Assembly (NCBI RefSeq): GCF_021134715.1
Contig: NC_060026.1
Coordinates: forward strand, 372,001-436,000
DNA length: 64,000 nt
Source: Daphnia pulex
Lineage: Eukaryota; Arthropoda; Branchiopoda; Diplostraca; Daphniidae
Direction of reading: 5' to 3'
This document shows, piece after piece, positions 47,435 to 59,610 of this stretch. Under the pieces are notes generated by a model that saw nothing but the letters and a program-made list of their open reading frames with translations, made no database searches and was not told the DNA's origin. The position numbers were made by a program, and so were the translations under genes. Numbering within the stretch: position 1 is the first letter of the stretch; every line of letters starts with the position of its first letter.

Positions 47435-47649
47435 AATCAAAAGGATAACGACGACAACCAACAAGAAAACAAAATTTAGAACTAACTCTTCTTTTTTGGT
47501 TATACTGCTGGTTAGATTTTGGTTAGATTGGCGTTTGGTTCTTATATTTGTTTAAAATTCAGTTTCGGCAGACTAATATTGATTATTACAAGCCATGGTA
47601 ATAAATGCACTATTGCATACCATTAAATTAAACCAGTTTCTGAATAAAC

Positions 47650-48129
47650 ATGAGACAAAAGTATTTACCAGCTCACTCGTCTGCTGAATTGATTCGACAA
47701 TTTTATAAGAGTCCAGTACCCCCACCATAATCGGAAAGGCCAAGATAACAAGAATTATTAAAATTATTAATGGAAAGAGCAGTGGTGCTAGATCACGTAA
47801 TCATAACCAGTTAATGTCTTCCAAAATACCTAGACAGAAATGCGACGTGCCAAAAATAACTTCAAAATTTACTGTGAATTGAACAAACAGGCCAGAATTC
47901 TAAATTTACAACATCTAAAAAAAAAAAAAAAAACCCAAGGGCAGAACAAATTTGCCATTCCAGAACTGAACATTAAACGTGGGTGATTTAAAAATATATA
48001 TATATGCTAAACAACCTACAGATGTACAGAAAGATAAATCAACCATCTCTCTACTAGAACCGGCGGGATATGATCTGACATTTTAAATAAGGATGTTAAG
48101 GATCCGAAATTATTTCTGGAAAATCATCG
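47650..48129. other. Spacer, no gene recognised
   Basis: AT-rich with an A18 run near 47917 and a short AT repeat near 47993. Nothing supported. Confidence 0.5.
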
Positions 48130-48924
48130 CACAAGCGCAAACGCGGGAAACACATAATTACGGATTTCCAACAGCAATCGTGAAAACAAACTCACAACAC
48201 TATTCCGTTTCCGTCAAAACAATAACCTATACGGTTTCTTCCCCCCAATTTTCAATTAAGGTAAAACACAGCTGCTAAACTCTTGTACAATAAAAAACAC
48301 AATTGAGCAACTGATGGATTCGACTGGGTCAATGGCGAAATGTGTTTAATCCCGCTGCAAGAGGAAACCGATTTAACCACGTCGCAATATCATCCGAATA
48401 ATTGCGGTTAACTGGCACAGATACCGACGAACGTGCGGTTGGAAAGGATAGAAAGCGTCATGGAAATACTAAACAGGACGGCGAAAACAACAAGCACGTA
48501 TCTCCAATAGAATCAATGTACTATTACCATGGTAACAACTTTTCCAACATCCGTCACGTATTCCGCATTCCCCCCCTCCCTTCGTGATTTCCCTTACGAG
48601 CGCACTCGATGGTTAACTTCCTTCCGAAACCCCAAAAGTTTAATGTTTCGCGGTGAACAATAAACGGAAATTTAAACGTGCAGTAGGCTACTGCTGAAAG
48701 ACCTGGCGGATAAAGGATCAACCACATTTCGGGAAGGTAAACAATGTTTGGGCGACCTTCATCAGTAGAACGTTATAAATGAATTTTTTAATGACGTAGA
48801 GCGACGCGCCTTGCGTCACTAAATCAACGGAAATATTAAACGGGGAATCCGCTAACAGAGAAGAATGATTTGCAAAAACCTCAAACAGATGTGATATGTG
48901 CTGCGGATATTGACATCCTTGAAA

Positions 48925-48975
48925 CTTTCAATTCTCATATAAAACCGATCGATTCGAGAACTGAATCCATCACAA
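48925..48975 (+). promoter_or_regulatory. TATA-box promoter of IL-17-like gene 2
   Basis: TATAAA at 48938-48943, in the same block as in gene 1 (GATTCGAGAACTGAATCC follows in both). Confidence 0.6.
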
Positions 48976-49046
48976 CCACTTTGAACTCGGCTCATAGTTA
49001 CTCCTCTGAATTACTCCCAGTCCTTCTTTCAATCATTACCTTGACG

Positions 49047-49499
49047 ATGAAAACAATCTTGCTTTTGGTTACCTTTTGTGTCTCCGCAGCTCATTGCCTG
49101 GTCCTACCAAGCACTGGCGCAATTGGTTCCGGTCAACTTGGACTGCCTGAAGAAGAAGACGACGTGGTCCAGTATCGCATGGTTTCCATCGTGGACGAAC
49201 TGCAGGAACTCGGTCGACATTCCCAAACTGTTTGTCCTTTCAAAGTGGAAAACAAAACCGTAGAAAACGATCATCCACTGGGAAATGTTGTGGTCGCCAT
49301 CGACGAAATCGTTTGCTCAGGAACCTGCAAAAATGAAAATTGCGGGACAGGACGCAGTTGCAAACAGCTGATGACGACTCTACAGGTTTCCATTAGGGAT
49401 CCGGCGACCGGTCTACCTGAAAATATCATCTCCACCAGCGTCGCAGCTGGATGTAGCTGCACACCACAAGATACTGGAGCTCTGGGCGAGGACATTTAA
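49047..49499 (+). CDS. IL-17-like secreted cystine-knot cytokine, gene 2
   Basis: A single exon of 150 residues, almost identical to gene 1. Signal peptide MKTILLLVTFCVSAAHC. The mature Cys pattern is the same (C, C-x3-C-x3-C, SC, terminal GCSCTP). One residue is lost in the CKNENC loop relative to gene 1, which removes the N-C-S sequon, and the tail ends at LGEDI where gene 1 continues with four more residues. Upstream codons are open but contain only a Met in an implausible 5' extension, so the Met at 49047 is taken. Same TATA block as gene 1. AATAAA is at 49652-49657. Confidence 0.65.
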   Translation: MKTILLLVTFCVSAAHCLVLPSTGAIGSGQLGLPEEEDDVVQYRMVSIVDELQELGRHSQTVCPFKVENKTVENDHPLGNVVVAIDEIVCSGTCKNENCGTGRSCKQLMTTLQVSIRDPATGLPENIISTSVAAGCSCTPQDTGALGEDI

Positions 49500-50050
49500 G
49501 AGCGTGATGAGGTGATTCGTGGCTCAGATTTTGTTGAAATGTGTGTTCTGCTTTAAGTTGACATTACACTCAAAGTATTATTAGCCATTCCCTGTTAAAA
49601 ACTTTTAAAATGGCTTGTTATATTTGAAAAGTAACACACACCGAACCAGCAAATAAATTATGTACCACTGAATATCCAGTTGATTTGATTGATTTCAAGA
49701 CTGCTAAACTGAGAGTAGAGTTTATCCAGTATACAGCAGTCTCTCACCAAGCCTGTTGTAATTTTCAAAAGTAGTATAGATCATCAACGTTATTTGCTAA
49801 AAAAGAGAATAGTTGTCATTGAAATCCTAAACATACCCTTGCTTGATGGTTCCTTAGGGAGCAACAAAAATACTGAATAGACAACAGCATTAAACAGTTA
49901 TTCCTTCTGAAAATGTTACATATTTCAAACAGTTTTGATTGACACCAATACTGGAAAACCAAACTTTTCACGGTTGTGTAACATATCTTTCCTGTCATCT
50001 GTACCATATGAATTAGTTAAAAAAATTTTGCCAATTGTGCAAATAATGTG

Positions 50051-52100
50051 AGGAAAATTATTAGTGTACTCACCAGTCAGGAGACGCCTCTTTCCCACCA
50101 TTTTGGGAAAGGAAAAACAATCAACCGAATAACTTGTGTGCACAAACGTAAATTGCGTACTGGTGTTTATCATTGGCACATGCATTGGCACGACAACGTT
50201 TGGCAGTTTTGAATCAGACGACCATTTCAGAGGAGAAGGCAGGCAGGTAAGAAAATCCATCATGGCCGCCATCCATAGCAGAATCCCCTGTATCATTGTG
50301 CTCTACGTGTGTAAGGCCTTGCCTCGTGTCGGGTGCGGTCGTGTGTGTGTTTCTTCTGTCGAGTGTGCGCATGTTCAGAAATCTAAAATTGAAATTTCCA
50401 ATTCCGATTTCAAACGTCCTCCACGTTACTGGATTGTTATTCTTGACGAAAGTTTTGTTTTTAAATCTCTGGTTCGAAGAATCACAGGCCTTTCCTTTTC
50501 AGACGTGGAGGTAGGGTAAGGAAATGAATCCATAATGGCCGCCTTCCACTGCGGAAATCCTCCTAAATGGCGGGAATAGTTTTTGGGGCGTTGCCACTAC
50601 CTTATTATTAGTCTACAAGTCAGACTAATTTAATTCTAATAAAAACACCGGGAATGTATACGTTAAGTGAGTGGAAAAATTTCCAACTACTGTCAGAATA
50701 AACTAGCTGCATCTGCTCTTGTCCAATGAAAAGCAGAGTTTGACAGAATGCCATGCAGACTGCAACTCTGTTTAAACTAGGAAAGTCACAGCAGTTTTTA
50801 GCGACCTTTCATCCATTCCTTTCAAGATCCACGTGATGTCTACGACGTCAAACTCCTCGCGGTAAAATAACGAAAATTCGTTTGTTAATTTTTTCATAGC
50901 ATTCTTTTTGTCCAGACCGGTCCAGAGATTTTTTATTGTAAATTTGCAAGTCATTAAATTTGGTTTTTGAAAAAACACGAATGCACAGTGGTGACGACAA
51001 CTTTTCAGAGAAAGTAGAAACACAACCAACTAGAATTTATTCGTGCAAGCTACAAATAGGTAAAATGTTAAACTTGCGATGCGTTTTACATAACGTGACT
51101 TGTAAGTTGTAATAACACACAAGCAAGGCAAGTCGTTCACCAGCAAGGTGGAATGATTGGCTGATTAAAATAAAAACAGTTCGAAACAAACGGACTAAAA
51201 TGTGTAAATAATCAATTTTGTGTCAAACGAGTTACTCCCTAAGACTTGGATCTTATTTTTGTTGCAAAGCATGTTGTTACATTATGTGTTGATTGTTGTG
51301 ATTGGAATAAAATGCAGGGTATATTATTTTTGAGAAAAATTAATTTAGTAGTAATAATTGTTTAGTAAAAAGGGTATACAAGACGAAGAATTGCAGGTTT
51401 AAATAAAGCACGTGAATGGGAAATGATTCATTTATTTTGTTGTTGTTGTTTTTCAATTTCTCGCGCGGTTGTTGGCGTTGCCACCGCCACTCGAGCTGAT
51501 ATGCAAATAGCCAAATAATGATTTTAAAAATCATATTTCATTCTACTGTCTTTTAATAATTTACATTATTTTTAAATTTCTTTATTAAGTTTTAATAAAT
51601 GAAGTAGCCTAGTCGATTCAAATATTCTAAACTATATCTATTACGCCGGTAGCCCGGTAGGGGAAACCTCTTCGATGTCAAAGGGTGACGACGACATTTG
51701 TATTCAGTCGAACTTTCACCACCAGTCCTAGAAGATGCACTGCAAGTTGTGGTTTGAAGAAAACATAATTTCAAGGTTACTGTATATTTCATTCCGTTTT
51801 ATTGTTGGATAATGATTCTGTGACGGATTTGAGTGTTCTGATAGCTAAACTAATTGTATCATGTGTAGTCGGAGTCATATTCGTTGCTGATCTGCAACCA
51901 CATGCTGGCCATGCGTCCTAAACGTGGTGAGTAGCTAGCCGGGTTTCCTGCATTTAGTTTATCACGATGATAATTCGAGTATCGTTCGTATGAATTTGAC
52001 AGGGTCAATTTATTGATTCTAACTTTTATCTACCACTGATTTTTAAACAACCAATTTCAAATTTTTCCGCTGTTCTAGACAAAGCTAATTAATCTGTCTA
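50051..52100. other. Spacer, no gene recognised
   Basis: AT-rich. The frames at 50136-50519 and 50296-50514 overlap on the same strand and look like chance. Nothing else supported. Confidence 0.4.
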
Positions 52101-52109
52101 TTTCTTAGA

Positions 52110-54840
52110 TGATTCCAGCATGGGTTATGACTGTGGGACTAGTTTCGGTCTTTAGTTCAGGCAAGTTTACTTTCATTCCGTATAGCTATGCACAAATGTG
52201 ATGAAATAACGATTCCACTCTGAGGTGCAATGATGTATTACTCAATTCATCCTTACCTACATTCTCTGAAGCATTCTTCAATTTTAAAATATCTTGCTGT
52301 CCATTCTTATACTTTATTTATTTCATAGGTTGTACGTCTCGACAATGTGTGTACTATGGAAAAATGGCTTGAAAGGTGTGTATTGCTCTCTTTCGAATTC
52401 CTTTCTGTTTTATGATGATTTGTTATCCCTGTCATACTAAACCGTGGTGATAGTTAAACAATGGTAACTAAAAATTCTGAGAACATTGAAAGTTTAACTG
52501 TTAATTTATTTTTCTTGAATTTTGTGGAATTTTAAAAATTGTTATTTGTCCTCAGGGCTCATGCAGTTGGAAGGCCCGCGTTTCTCTTGTCTGCAGCCTG
52601 TCCCGTAGGTAATATTAATGTCTCGTAATAGGAAATTTTGTTACGAATGATTATTTTTTTTTACCGCCCCAGTCTGAAGGACAGTGTTGATTGGTTTATC
52701 ATCAATGACATTTTATATGATGGATATTACTTTTTAAATCTATTTGAAGGTCTGAACTTAGTTTTTTTTTACAGGATTTCCGATATTTTGATGGTTTCCA
52801 TATTCATCATATACTGTCCGGTAATTTTAAAATTAGTTACATATCTAGTTTTTATAGCTGTAATTTATGATAGCCAAGTACGATGCATCCGTTATACGCT
52901 TTTAAATAATTCTGTTTTATTTCAGGTTGGTTATTACCCTGAATGTCACTTTTTTCCTCACGTGATGGATGTGGACATTTTTGATGGTATGTCCATGAAT
53001 ATCGAATATGTAGCAGAATTATTTAGAGCTCTGATGATCACAAGCATATGCCTGATTAACCGCAAGGGGTTGATGTTAATAAGGATACTGAGCTCTTTTG
53101 TTGCATTTATTATTTGTTTTCGGCAACTTGCCATCCGTTTCTAAAGCTAATGTTTTTGCGTCTTAGGTGCTGGTGTGCAGTTTTCACGTTCCCTGTTGGA
53201 TGTTTTCCTATGGTAATTATGAGCATTCGTCATTTAAATTTTATCCCGATCGCCACGCCTCCTTCTTAATCGATGGGAAGGGAGGTGCCAAAATTACGAA
53301 CGGGGAAATTAATGGTCACGTAGGAAGTAACTGAGATCGACCTGGTCTACAGGTTGTGCCTTAAACGGAGATTACATTTGACTTCAGTTTCGACATTTCG
53401 TTTTTCTGTTTTACTCAAAATATTTTTGTTTACAGATTCCTGCCAAGCTGTAGATTCCTCCGTTACTGAACTGTTTGCGTCAATCGGGTATTACATCTTT
53501 CTCTTCACATTATTTTTACCACTTGGTGTTTCAAATGATTTTTCATCTTTCGGGTCTGAATGTTTTTTGGATGACACCTTATTATTTGCTGATGAAACAT
53601 TTGGTTGAACTTTTCGTCTCTACTTATAAAATTGTTTAACGCCTTGCTTCTTTCTACAGGTGTACTGTGGTGGGGTTTCCTTTTTCTTGTGTCGGTGTCT
53701 TCTAACAGGTAATTGAACTTTCTAGTATTAAGTCTAAAGTTTAGTGTAGTGATGAGTTGCTTATTGGTCCGTGTTTATGATTCAATGATTTTAAATAATT
53801 CAGTAAGCTCTGAGAAATTATAATGTTAAACGTGAAATTGTTATCGGTCGAGTAGTAACACTATTTTGGTTTCAGGTGTTTTATCCGCTTGACCCGTTGA
53901 TGGAAGTTTAGCTGCAGTCTGTTGATCGTGATGTGAGTTTTGTTTAGGCTTCATGTTTTGTGGGTTTTATGATGAAATTCTAACATTTAGAGCATTGGGT
54001 TCTGAAGTTTAGTGATTGTTGTTATTTCTGAACGATTTTCGTTGTGTTGGTATTTCATAGTTTGGTTGGAGTTTTTACAGTTTTTTTTTTTTCAATTGCG
54101 TTAGGTATCGGATTGTTACTCCTTGGATTACTTTCTTTGCCCATTGTGACTTGCCTTTTGTCTGAACGAGTGAGGCAGTTATGATTGAAAAAAATGAAAT
54201 GCCATTCGGATGAAAACAAGATCGGTCTATACAAATGTGGTCCAACTCATATTCAGTATAAATTATTCTTTTTAACTGATTTAACATGTTCTGTAATAAA
54301 ATTTGCTCGAAATTTGCAGGTGGTGGTTAAATGGTTTCGTTTGACGGCTATGACAGACACCGATAGGAGGTTTGAATTTGTGTTGTAATTTCGTGCTGAA
54401 ATTGTCTTTTGTCTTCAGGCGTTGTATTTGACATATACAACAAGTTAATCATGTTACATTTCCCTGTTCACGTTTGTACACACCCTGAAGTAGGAACTAG
54501 GAAATGTGTAATTTACTTTTCGAAACGGAACGTAACTTGTCATTTATGCCGTAATTGAAAATATGATTTCGATGTTACGGACGATATATTCATGTTTCCC
54601 GCTTTTTGAAAATAAATACGACTTCACATTTTTAGCAATTCAAGTAATCCTTTGGGGTTTCAGCTGAAAGTTTCAGTATCAGATTATCTTATGCCGTGAT
54701 TATTACAATTTATTCTCATTTTTCAATCATGCTAAATCGCTCATGTTTTATTGATTGTTCAGATTATGTGCAGGTGTCGAGCGTTGAGGCGATCGGATGA
54801 AGATGAGCGAATAGAAATGGAGCGGACAGTAAGAACAAAA
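52110..54840 (+). other. Series of short splice-bordered segments, unresolved
   Basis: Several short plus-strand pieces sit between AG and GT or GC sites: 52110-52160 (MIPAWVMTVGLVSVFSSG, signal-like, then GCAAGT), 52330-52375 (CTSRQCVYYG then a stop), about 52557-52600, 53166-53210, 53440 on, 53662-53700, 53877 on, and 54773-54829 (RCRALRRSDEDERIEMER before GTAAGA). They hint at an old multi-exon secreted or membrane gene, but stops interrupt most joins. The 168-codon frame at 52638-53144 is AT-driven and probably chance. Confidence 0.25.
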
Positions 54841-55029
54841 GTATGAGCAACATTGAAATTAAAGTGATTGAATAAGCTTATAGATAAGTAAGTTAATGCG
54901 TGTCTATTGTTCTAGCTACTAAACAATCCGTTAAATCTTATTATCTGACTTAAAACAGGTTTGAGAAAGCATAAAAGCATGGAGTGAAAAATGCGACCAA
55001 CTTTCGATTCCAGCCTACCAGTAATTGAA

Positions 55030-55620
55030 CGTGGCAGTGAATCAGAGAATCGATGTCAAAAAGCGTGCTTGTGGCTTTTAATGGTAAATTAATTAAGTCA
55101 AAACTTGTACGTATCGCGTTGGTTATTGATCATCATCTTACAAATGGCTTTATGTTTTCAAAACCTGTAAATTTAGGTAGTCCTTAAAATGCAGTGTGGA
55201 TGGTTTCTTGTTTTGCCGAGGAGCTTTGATTTGTGACTCCAACGTCCTGTTGGCGGTTCATTGCATGGCAAAGTATTTTACAATTGCATACGTTGTTCCT
55301 TTTTAATTTCGTTGTAGTTAATCTTTAATCATCTTCTTTTATGCTCAGAGTGTCTCTGTTTGAGATGTCTGGTGTGACCATATTTATTGGGATGACGAGC
55401 TTAACAGACGTCCAAATGACGAGGAGAGTCAGCAAATACAGATTTCACAGCAAACAACAGTGTTGAGAACAGTGGTTATTTATTTTTGGTGGGAACTACA
55501 ATTTAATCTTCTGATTGATTCTCATTTGAATTTGTTTGCCAACGACATCGCCATCCCAACAATGGCTGCATTTGTCCCCAGTACTGCTACACCATTTCTT
55601 CATTTGACATGGTGAGATGA
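55030..55620 (+). pseudogene. SPH pseudogene fragment (copy 6), catalytic His retained
   Basis: The order follows SPH exons 2 to 5. Near 55045-55080 the end of exon 2 is recognisable. The exon at 55177-55272 reads DGFLFCRGALICDSNVLLAVHC after a one-base shift. The exon from about 55350 reads RVSLFEMSGVTIFIGMTSLT and ends in a stop. A piece from about 55540 keeps NDIAI. Unlike every other copy in the window, the triad position reads AVHC, with the ancestral His. Later exons are missing. Confidence 0.75.
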
Positions 55621-56820
55621 AATTTTTATGTCTAACATTAGTTCAATGTTTGAGTTCTTTTTCTTCACTCTTTTGTTCTTTATTCGATTAATCCCTTGGT
55701 AAAAGGAACGAATGTTTCACCACCCTCTATGTTGTACGGACTCGCTTGAAATCCCACGTTCGCCTTTCAAATACCGAGACGGGCAAACCGGTTTTAGTCA
55801 TAGATAGACATGTCTGTGGGTCTTTTGGCGTTTCCCCATGAGCTGTTCGTCTGTCACGCTCTTAACGTTCATATTACATCCAATTCCTATCAAGGCCACC
55901 CAGTAAATATTGTGTCTATAATAACCGGTCTTATATTAGGTCGTCCGTACTGATCCCAATATACACAAGGTCCATCTTTCCAATTTAATACTTGACAATC
56001 CGATAAATCCGGTAAACCCCCTCTTTGTTTGCTAAAATGACCAATTGTTTTTTAGTGGGAAAGGTATGCTTTTCTCATTTAAATTTCGTGTTTCGCCCCT
56101 TTCATTTGTGTTGTCAATTAAGAGGTTGGGTCATCAAAATATCGTTTGGAAATCGTATCGTATGGTATCGATTACACATGTAACAGTCAAAACATAGGCT
56201 GTGGGTGGGTTTGGTATTGGAATAATTGTGAGGGCGTTATATACAGCAAGGATTGTAACCTAATTCAATGTGAGTGTCCATATTTGGTCGTGTGGACTGC
56301 TTCTTTCAGACAAGAATTTTATGTCGTCTATTTTCTTGCTTGGTTTTTTGTAACTTTTCTGACAGGCGAATATGGAATTGGCAAATGTTCTTAGAAACGA
56401 ATGGGCAAGTCTTAATTTTTTGGGCTGCCTTCGTTTATGGGTCACAAACATTGGGGATATACAAAATATGTTTAGAAAGAAAATATTGACATTCTTGTGT
56501 ATTTTGTAATATTTAATCGGCGGGTAATTACCGTGTTATTCACCTATTTTATTCTTTCAGTTCCTTCAACACTCATTTAGGAATTTTTCCAATTTTGTTT
56601 TTCTTTTACTAGGCTTTTTTTTCTGTACGTGTTTCCGATACCCGGCGTAGATCGAAATAGTTAAATGTGCAGGTTGAAATCCAATGTATCCAAGTAAGTG
56701 TCGCAATGAATTCCAAGTGCGCTTCCAAATAGCATATGATGATTTTATAGGGTGAAAGTAATTCTAAACTAGGGGAAATTAAGTGAATAGGTATAAGTTA
56801 AATTTTGAAAAATTCCCAAG
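55621..56820. other. Spacer with a repeat shared with 62.1 kb
   Basis: 55865-56010 resembles 62130-62280 (shared ATTACATCCAAT.CTTATCAAGG and ATAACCGGTCT blocks). The plus frame at 56146-56394 has no support. Confidence 0.4.
55865..56010 (+). repeat. Dispersed repeat, copy 1
   Basis: Related to 62130-62280 in the same orientation, with many substitutions. The source is unknown; an old transposon piece is likely. Confidence 0.5.
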
Positions 56821-58878
56821 TTATTCGAGGATGATGGTTGTTTCTTCTGTCTCATTGGCTTCTTCTGTCTTGGGTGATACCTTGACAAAGTGTTTCCGTT
56901 GTAGCAACTCATTAACTTTGCGAATACGAAGTTTACGTAGAAAAATAATTTTTTCGCCAAGAAAAGCCAAAAGGGAAAGGCTCGATCCAACTAACAAAAC
57001 AACAAAAGCACCGGTCAAATTTTTAATTGAAAGGGGCGACAGTTTCTTTTTCTGTCCACTTTGGGGTTTTCCGGTACATTGGGGAGGCATTGGGCGAAAC
57101 CACGTGTCCCAAAAGTCGACCAGTCCAGTTTCTTGCAGATTTAATGTTCTATTTCGTCGTGACAATTTGAATGAAATTAAATCACAACGATTAATGGCGA
57201 GTAATTTTATCTTGCAGCAGTAGCTACTACTTACGCTAGTTGAATGATTTGCGTGTGGGGACTGTTTTTCTGTAGAACAAGCGTACACATGATGGAGATA
57301 AATGCTTCTTTTGCCATTTGAAAGTTGCAGTTTCCAGTTTTGTTAAAATCTTTTCTGATTGTATCCAGTAGGTAAACGTTTGCCTAATTAATGATCAGAA
57401 ATTCTTGTGAAATTAAAGAATAAAAAACCCCCGGCAAACCGTTACCTCAAGGAAGACGTTTCCATATTCTGATTTGACGGGTTCAGCGCAGTTCGTCAAC
57501 GATCCACATTGAGAGTTTGGGTAGGTGTCCAGTCTTCTTCTTAAATTCCCGAATAGCCCCGTGTAATTGTTGGTCTGTTGAAATTCGAGTAAGTTTTAAT
57601 AAGTTGTGAAAGTCTTGACATTTGATTGACTTGCCGTTAGTAAAGTATTCATAAACCCCGTTTCCCTGACTATTAATTTGATATCGGGATTGTCAACAAC
57701 GTCGTAGACTGAATTGATTAGCGGTTCACTGATTGGCGTCACGACGTATGTGAAGAGAGTCGACGTGTAGGCCTGGACGAAGATGAAAGCGGCCAGGGTC
57801 CAAACGCCAGCGACTAGTCGATAGGGTAATCTTTTCGACATACAAGGGCCGCCTAATTAATAATTTAAAAAAACAAAAAGGTTTAAAATAATTAATTTGT
57901 ATCTTGGGCCAGTTGGATTTCCTTATAAGCAAACCTTGTGATAGTAAATTGCCGAAAACGTAAAGATATTGTTTTCCCGTTTCTCCTTTGGTGATAATTT
58001 TGTCAGCCGGTGGTTTGTCGATTGGTTTTAGTGGTGTTTCAATTACGAATCGATATTGCAAGTAGCGTTGGATCAAATTCAAAACTGTGATGACGCAAAC
58101 GATTGATATTCCAAGTCCTAACCAAATCTGAAGTGATGGAATCCTTTTGAATACGAAATATTACATTTAGTGCGTTATTTCAGTTTTCTAACCGGCCATT
58201 GAAATGGTTTGGCGACGGCGTTGATGTTGGCCGATTCATCAGGGATTGGGATGAGGAAACTGTAATAAGCGTAAATCCATGGCAGTGAAAAATCGACGAC
58301 TGAACTGTACTGGTAGTTGGCGATCGTATCGTGGACCAGCAAATCGGCTTTCTGTGAAAGTTTACATCATTATAATTTTACATCAGATTTGTCTTTCTAA
58401 CTATCATTTATTATTTCTTTTCAAATAGAAAATGGAATGAACTTTACTTGATTCCATAAATAGCTGAAAAGTCCTGGGGCTTTTTCCGATGGCTCCAGTT
58501 TGTCTTCCGTCACTCGAACCATTTCGTACCTGTTGGGACAATGGATATAGTTAGGTAATCAGTCAAAGAGCAGTTGAGTGAAATTCTTATTTTTGTCAGT
58601 TAATTACGTGAAATTCAAACGTTTCGTCAAGAATTTGAGGATCTCTCCGCCTTTGAGCGGTCCAACTATTCCTTTAGGGTTTCCACTCCAAAGTGTCTGG
58701 TATACGCATCATTTAATGACAGGTTAATTGAATTCTATTTTCAACGTTTGCGTTATTCTCTTACCCATATGACGCGGATGTGTTGGCCGTTGAGCGTGTT
58801 TGGCGTTGATGAAGAACAGCTGTCAATCAAAATAAAGAGCCAAATGGGAAAAGTTAAGAGATTAGGCAAGAGGGACAT
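56821..58878 (-). CDS. Ionotropic receptor (iGluR-related chemoreceptor), complete, 9 exons
   Basis: Nine exons (58765-58878, 58608-58696, 58448-58529, 58193-58351, 57935-58127, 57635-57852, 57446-57574, 57235-57383, 56821-57148) join in frame to 486 residues. A signal peptide comes first. The S1 ligand-binding lobe follows (GPLKGGEILKFLTKRLNF, then VVDFSLPWIYAYYSFLIP), then TM1 (IWLGLGISIVCVITVLNLI), the pore and TM2 (LVAGVWTLAAFIFVQAYTSTLF), the S2 lobe and TM3 (GAFVVLLVGSSLSLLAFLGE) with a charged cytoplasmic tail. The long amino-terminal domain of true glutamate receptors is absent, and the length fits the divergent IR class. IRs form cation channels in arthropod sensory neurons. The TM2 motif is the A-YT-x-L-x-T-Y-V type, close to SYTANLAAFLT. 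The intron after exon 6 is GC-AG (ACG then GCAAGT). The ligand is unknown. Confidence 0.87.
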
Positions 58879-59514
58879 TGCGATTCAGTCGAAGGTATGA
58901 TGAGCTGCCAGATTAGTATCTATAGTGTCTATCTTGCCAGCAGCGACGATGCCTTAAATAGCCGATCGTTCAAAGTCAAGATGCGTAGCAGTTGGCTGAC
59001 TTGAAGCTAACCGTTTGTTGTGGAAACGGCAGAACCAATCGTGGGAATCATTTCAGAATTCCAGGATTGCCATTGAAATGTTAACAATGCTAATGCCCTC
59101 CAAGTCATCCGGAGTAGATTTGTCCAACCGTAGAAACTCGTCAACTATTTTGAATGTCCTTTTCCATTTGTTTACATCGCGTGCAAGACCTTGCGTAGTG
59201 TACAAGTTTAATAACTCGTTTGGACTCTTCGTATTTTATATACTGCCGTGGTCGTTTCATGGGGCATTTGAGGGCATTTGGGGCTAAGGTTACGTTATCA
59301 GAAACTTATGGGACTCTCGTCTACAGCAGGATATGTCCACTTTATTCTACACGATTCAATCCAATGGGTTTCATTCCCTCAGCATGAATAACTAGTCTGC
59401 TATAATATTTAACCTCATCTGCCGCTGACGTCGATGTGAGTTTTTGATCGTCGTACACGTAATCTCAAGTAGTCTCGGTTCCAATTTTCCAGTTTGTGCT
59501 TTTTATTCCAGCCT
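58879..59514. other. Spacer upstream of the ionotropic receptor
   Basis: No gene recognised. The plus frame at 59015-59287 has no motif. Confidence 0.4.
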
Positions 59515-59610
59515 CGGTCAGCATCGTTGACGCTGAATGTCGACTGAAAAGTTGTTGTGAACAATTCGAATTCAATTTACCCCAGCAGCAGACCTGGCCT
59601 GATTGGGGTG
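59515..59610 (+). other. Possible coding exon, unrecognised
   Basis: After a TTCCAG acceptor, the plus strand reads SVSIVDAECRLKSCCEQFEF and ends WPDW at a GTGAGT donor (59611). Cys-rich and Gln-rich. The next candidate exon is near 60508-60643, where two overlapping frames are open. It could be a small secreted peptide gene, but start and end are not fixed. Confidence 0.3.

Larger units (their letters stand above)
48130..50050 (+). repeat. Segmental duplication, copy 2 (carries IL-17-like gene 2)
   Basis: Partner of 41950-43850, same orientation. The two copies bracket SPH copy 4 and its promoter. Confidence 0.8.

Noticed and set aside
52638-53144. 168-codon plus-strand frame rich in Ile and Phe
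   Set aside because: Composition follows the local AT richness; no homology or topology pattern recognised and it spans several splice-like sites.
56146-56394. 82-codon plus-strand frame with several Cys
   Set aside because: No signal peptide, no splice-compatible neighbours, and overlapped by other open frames.
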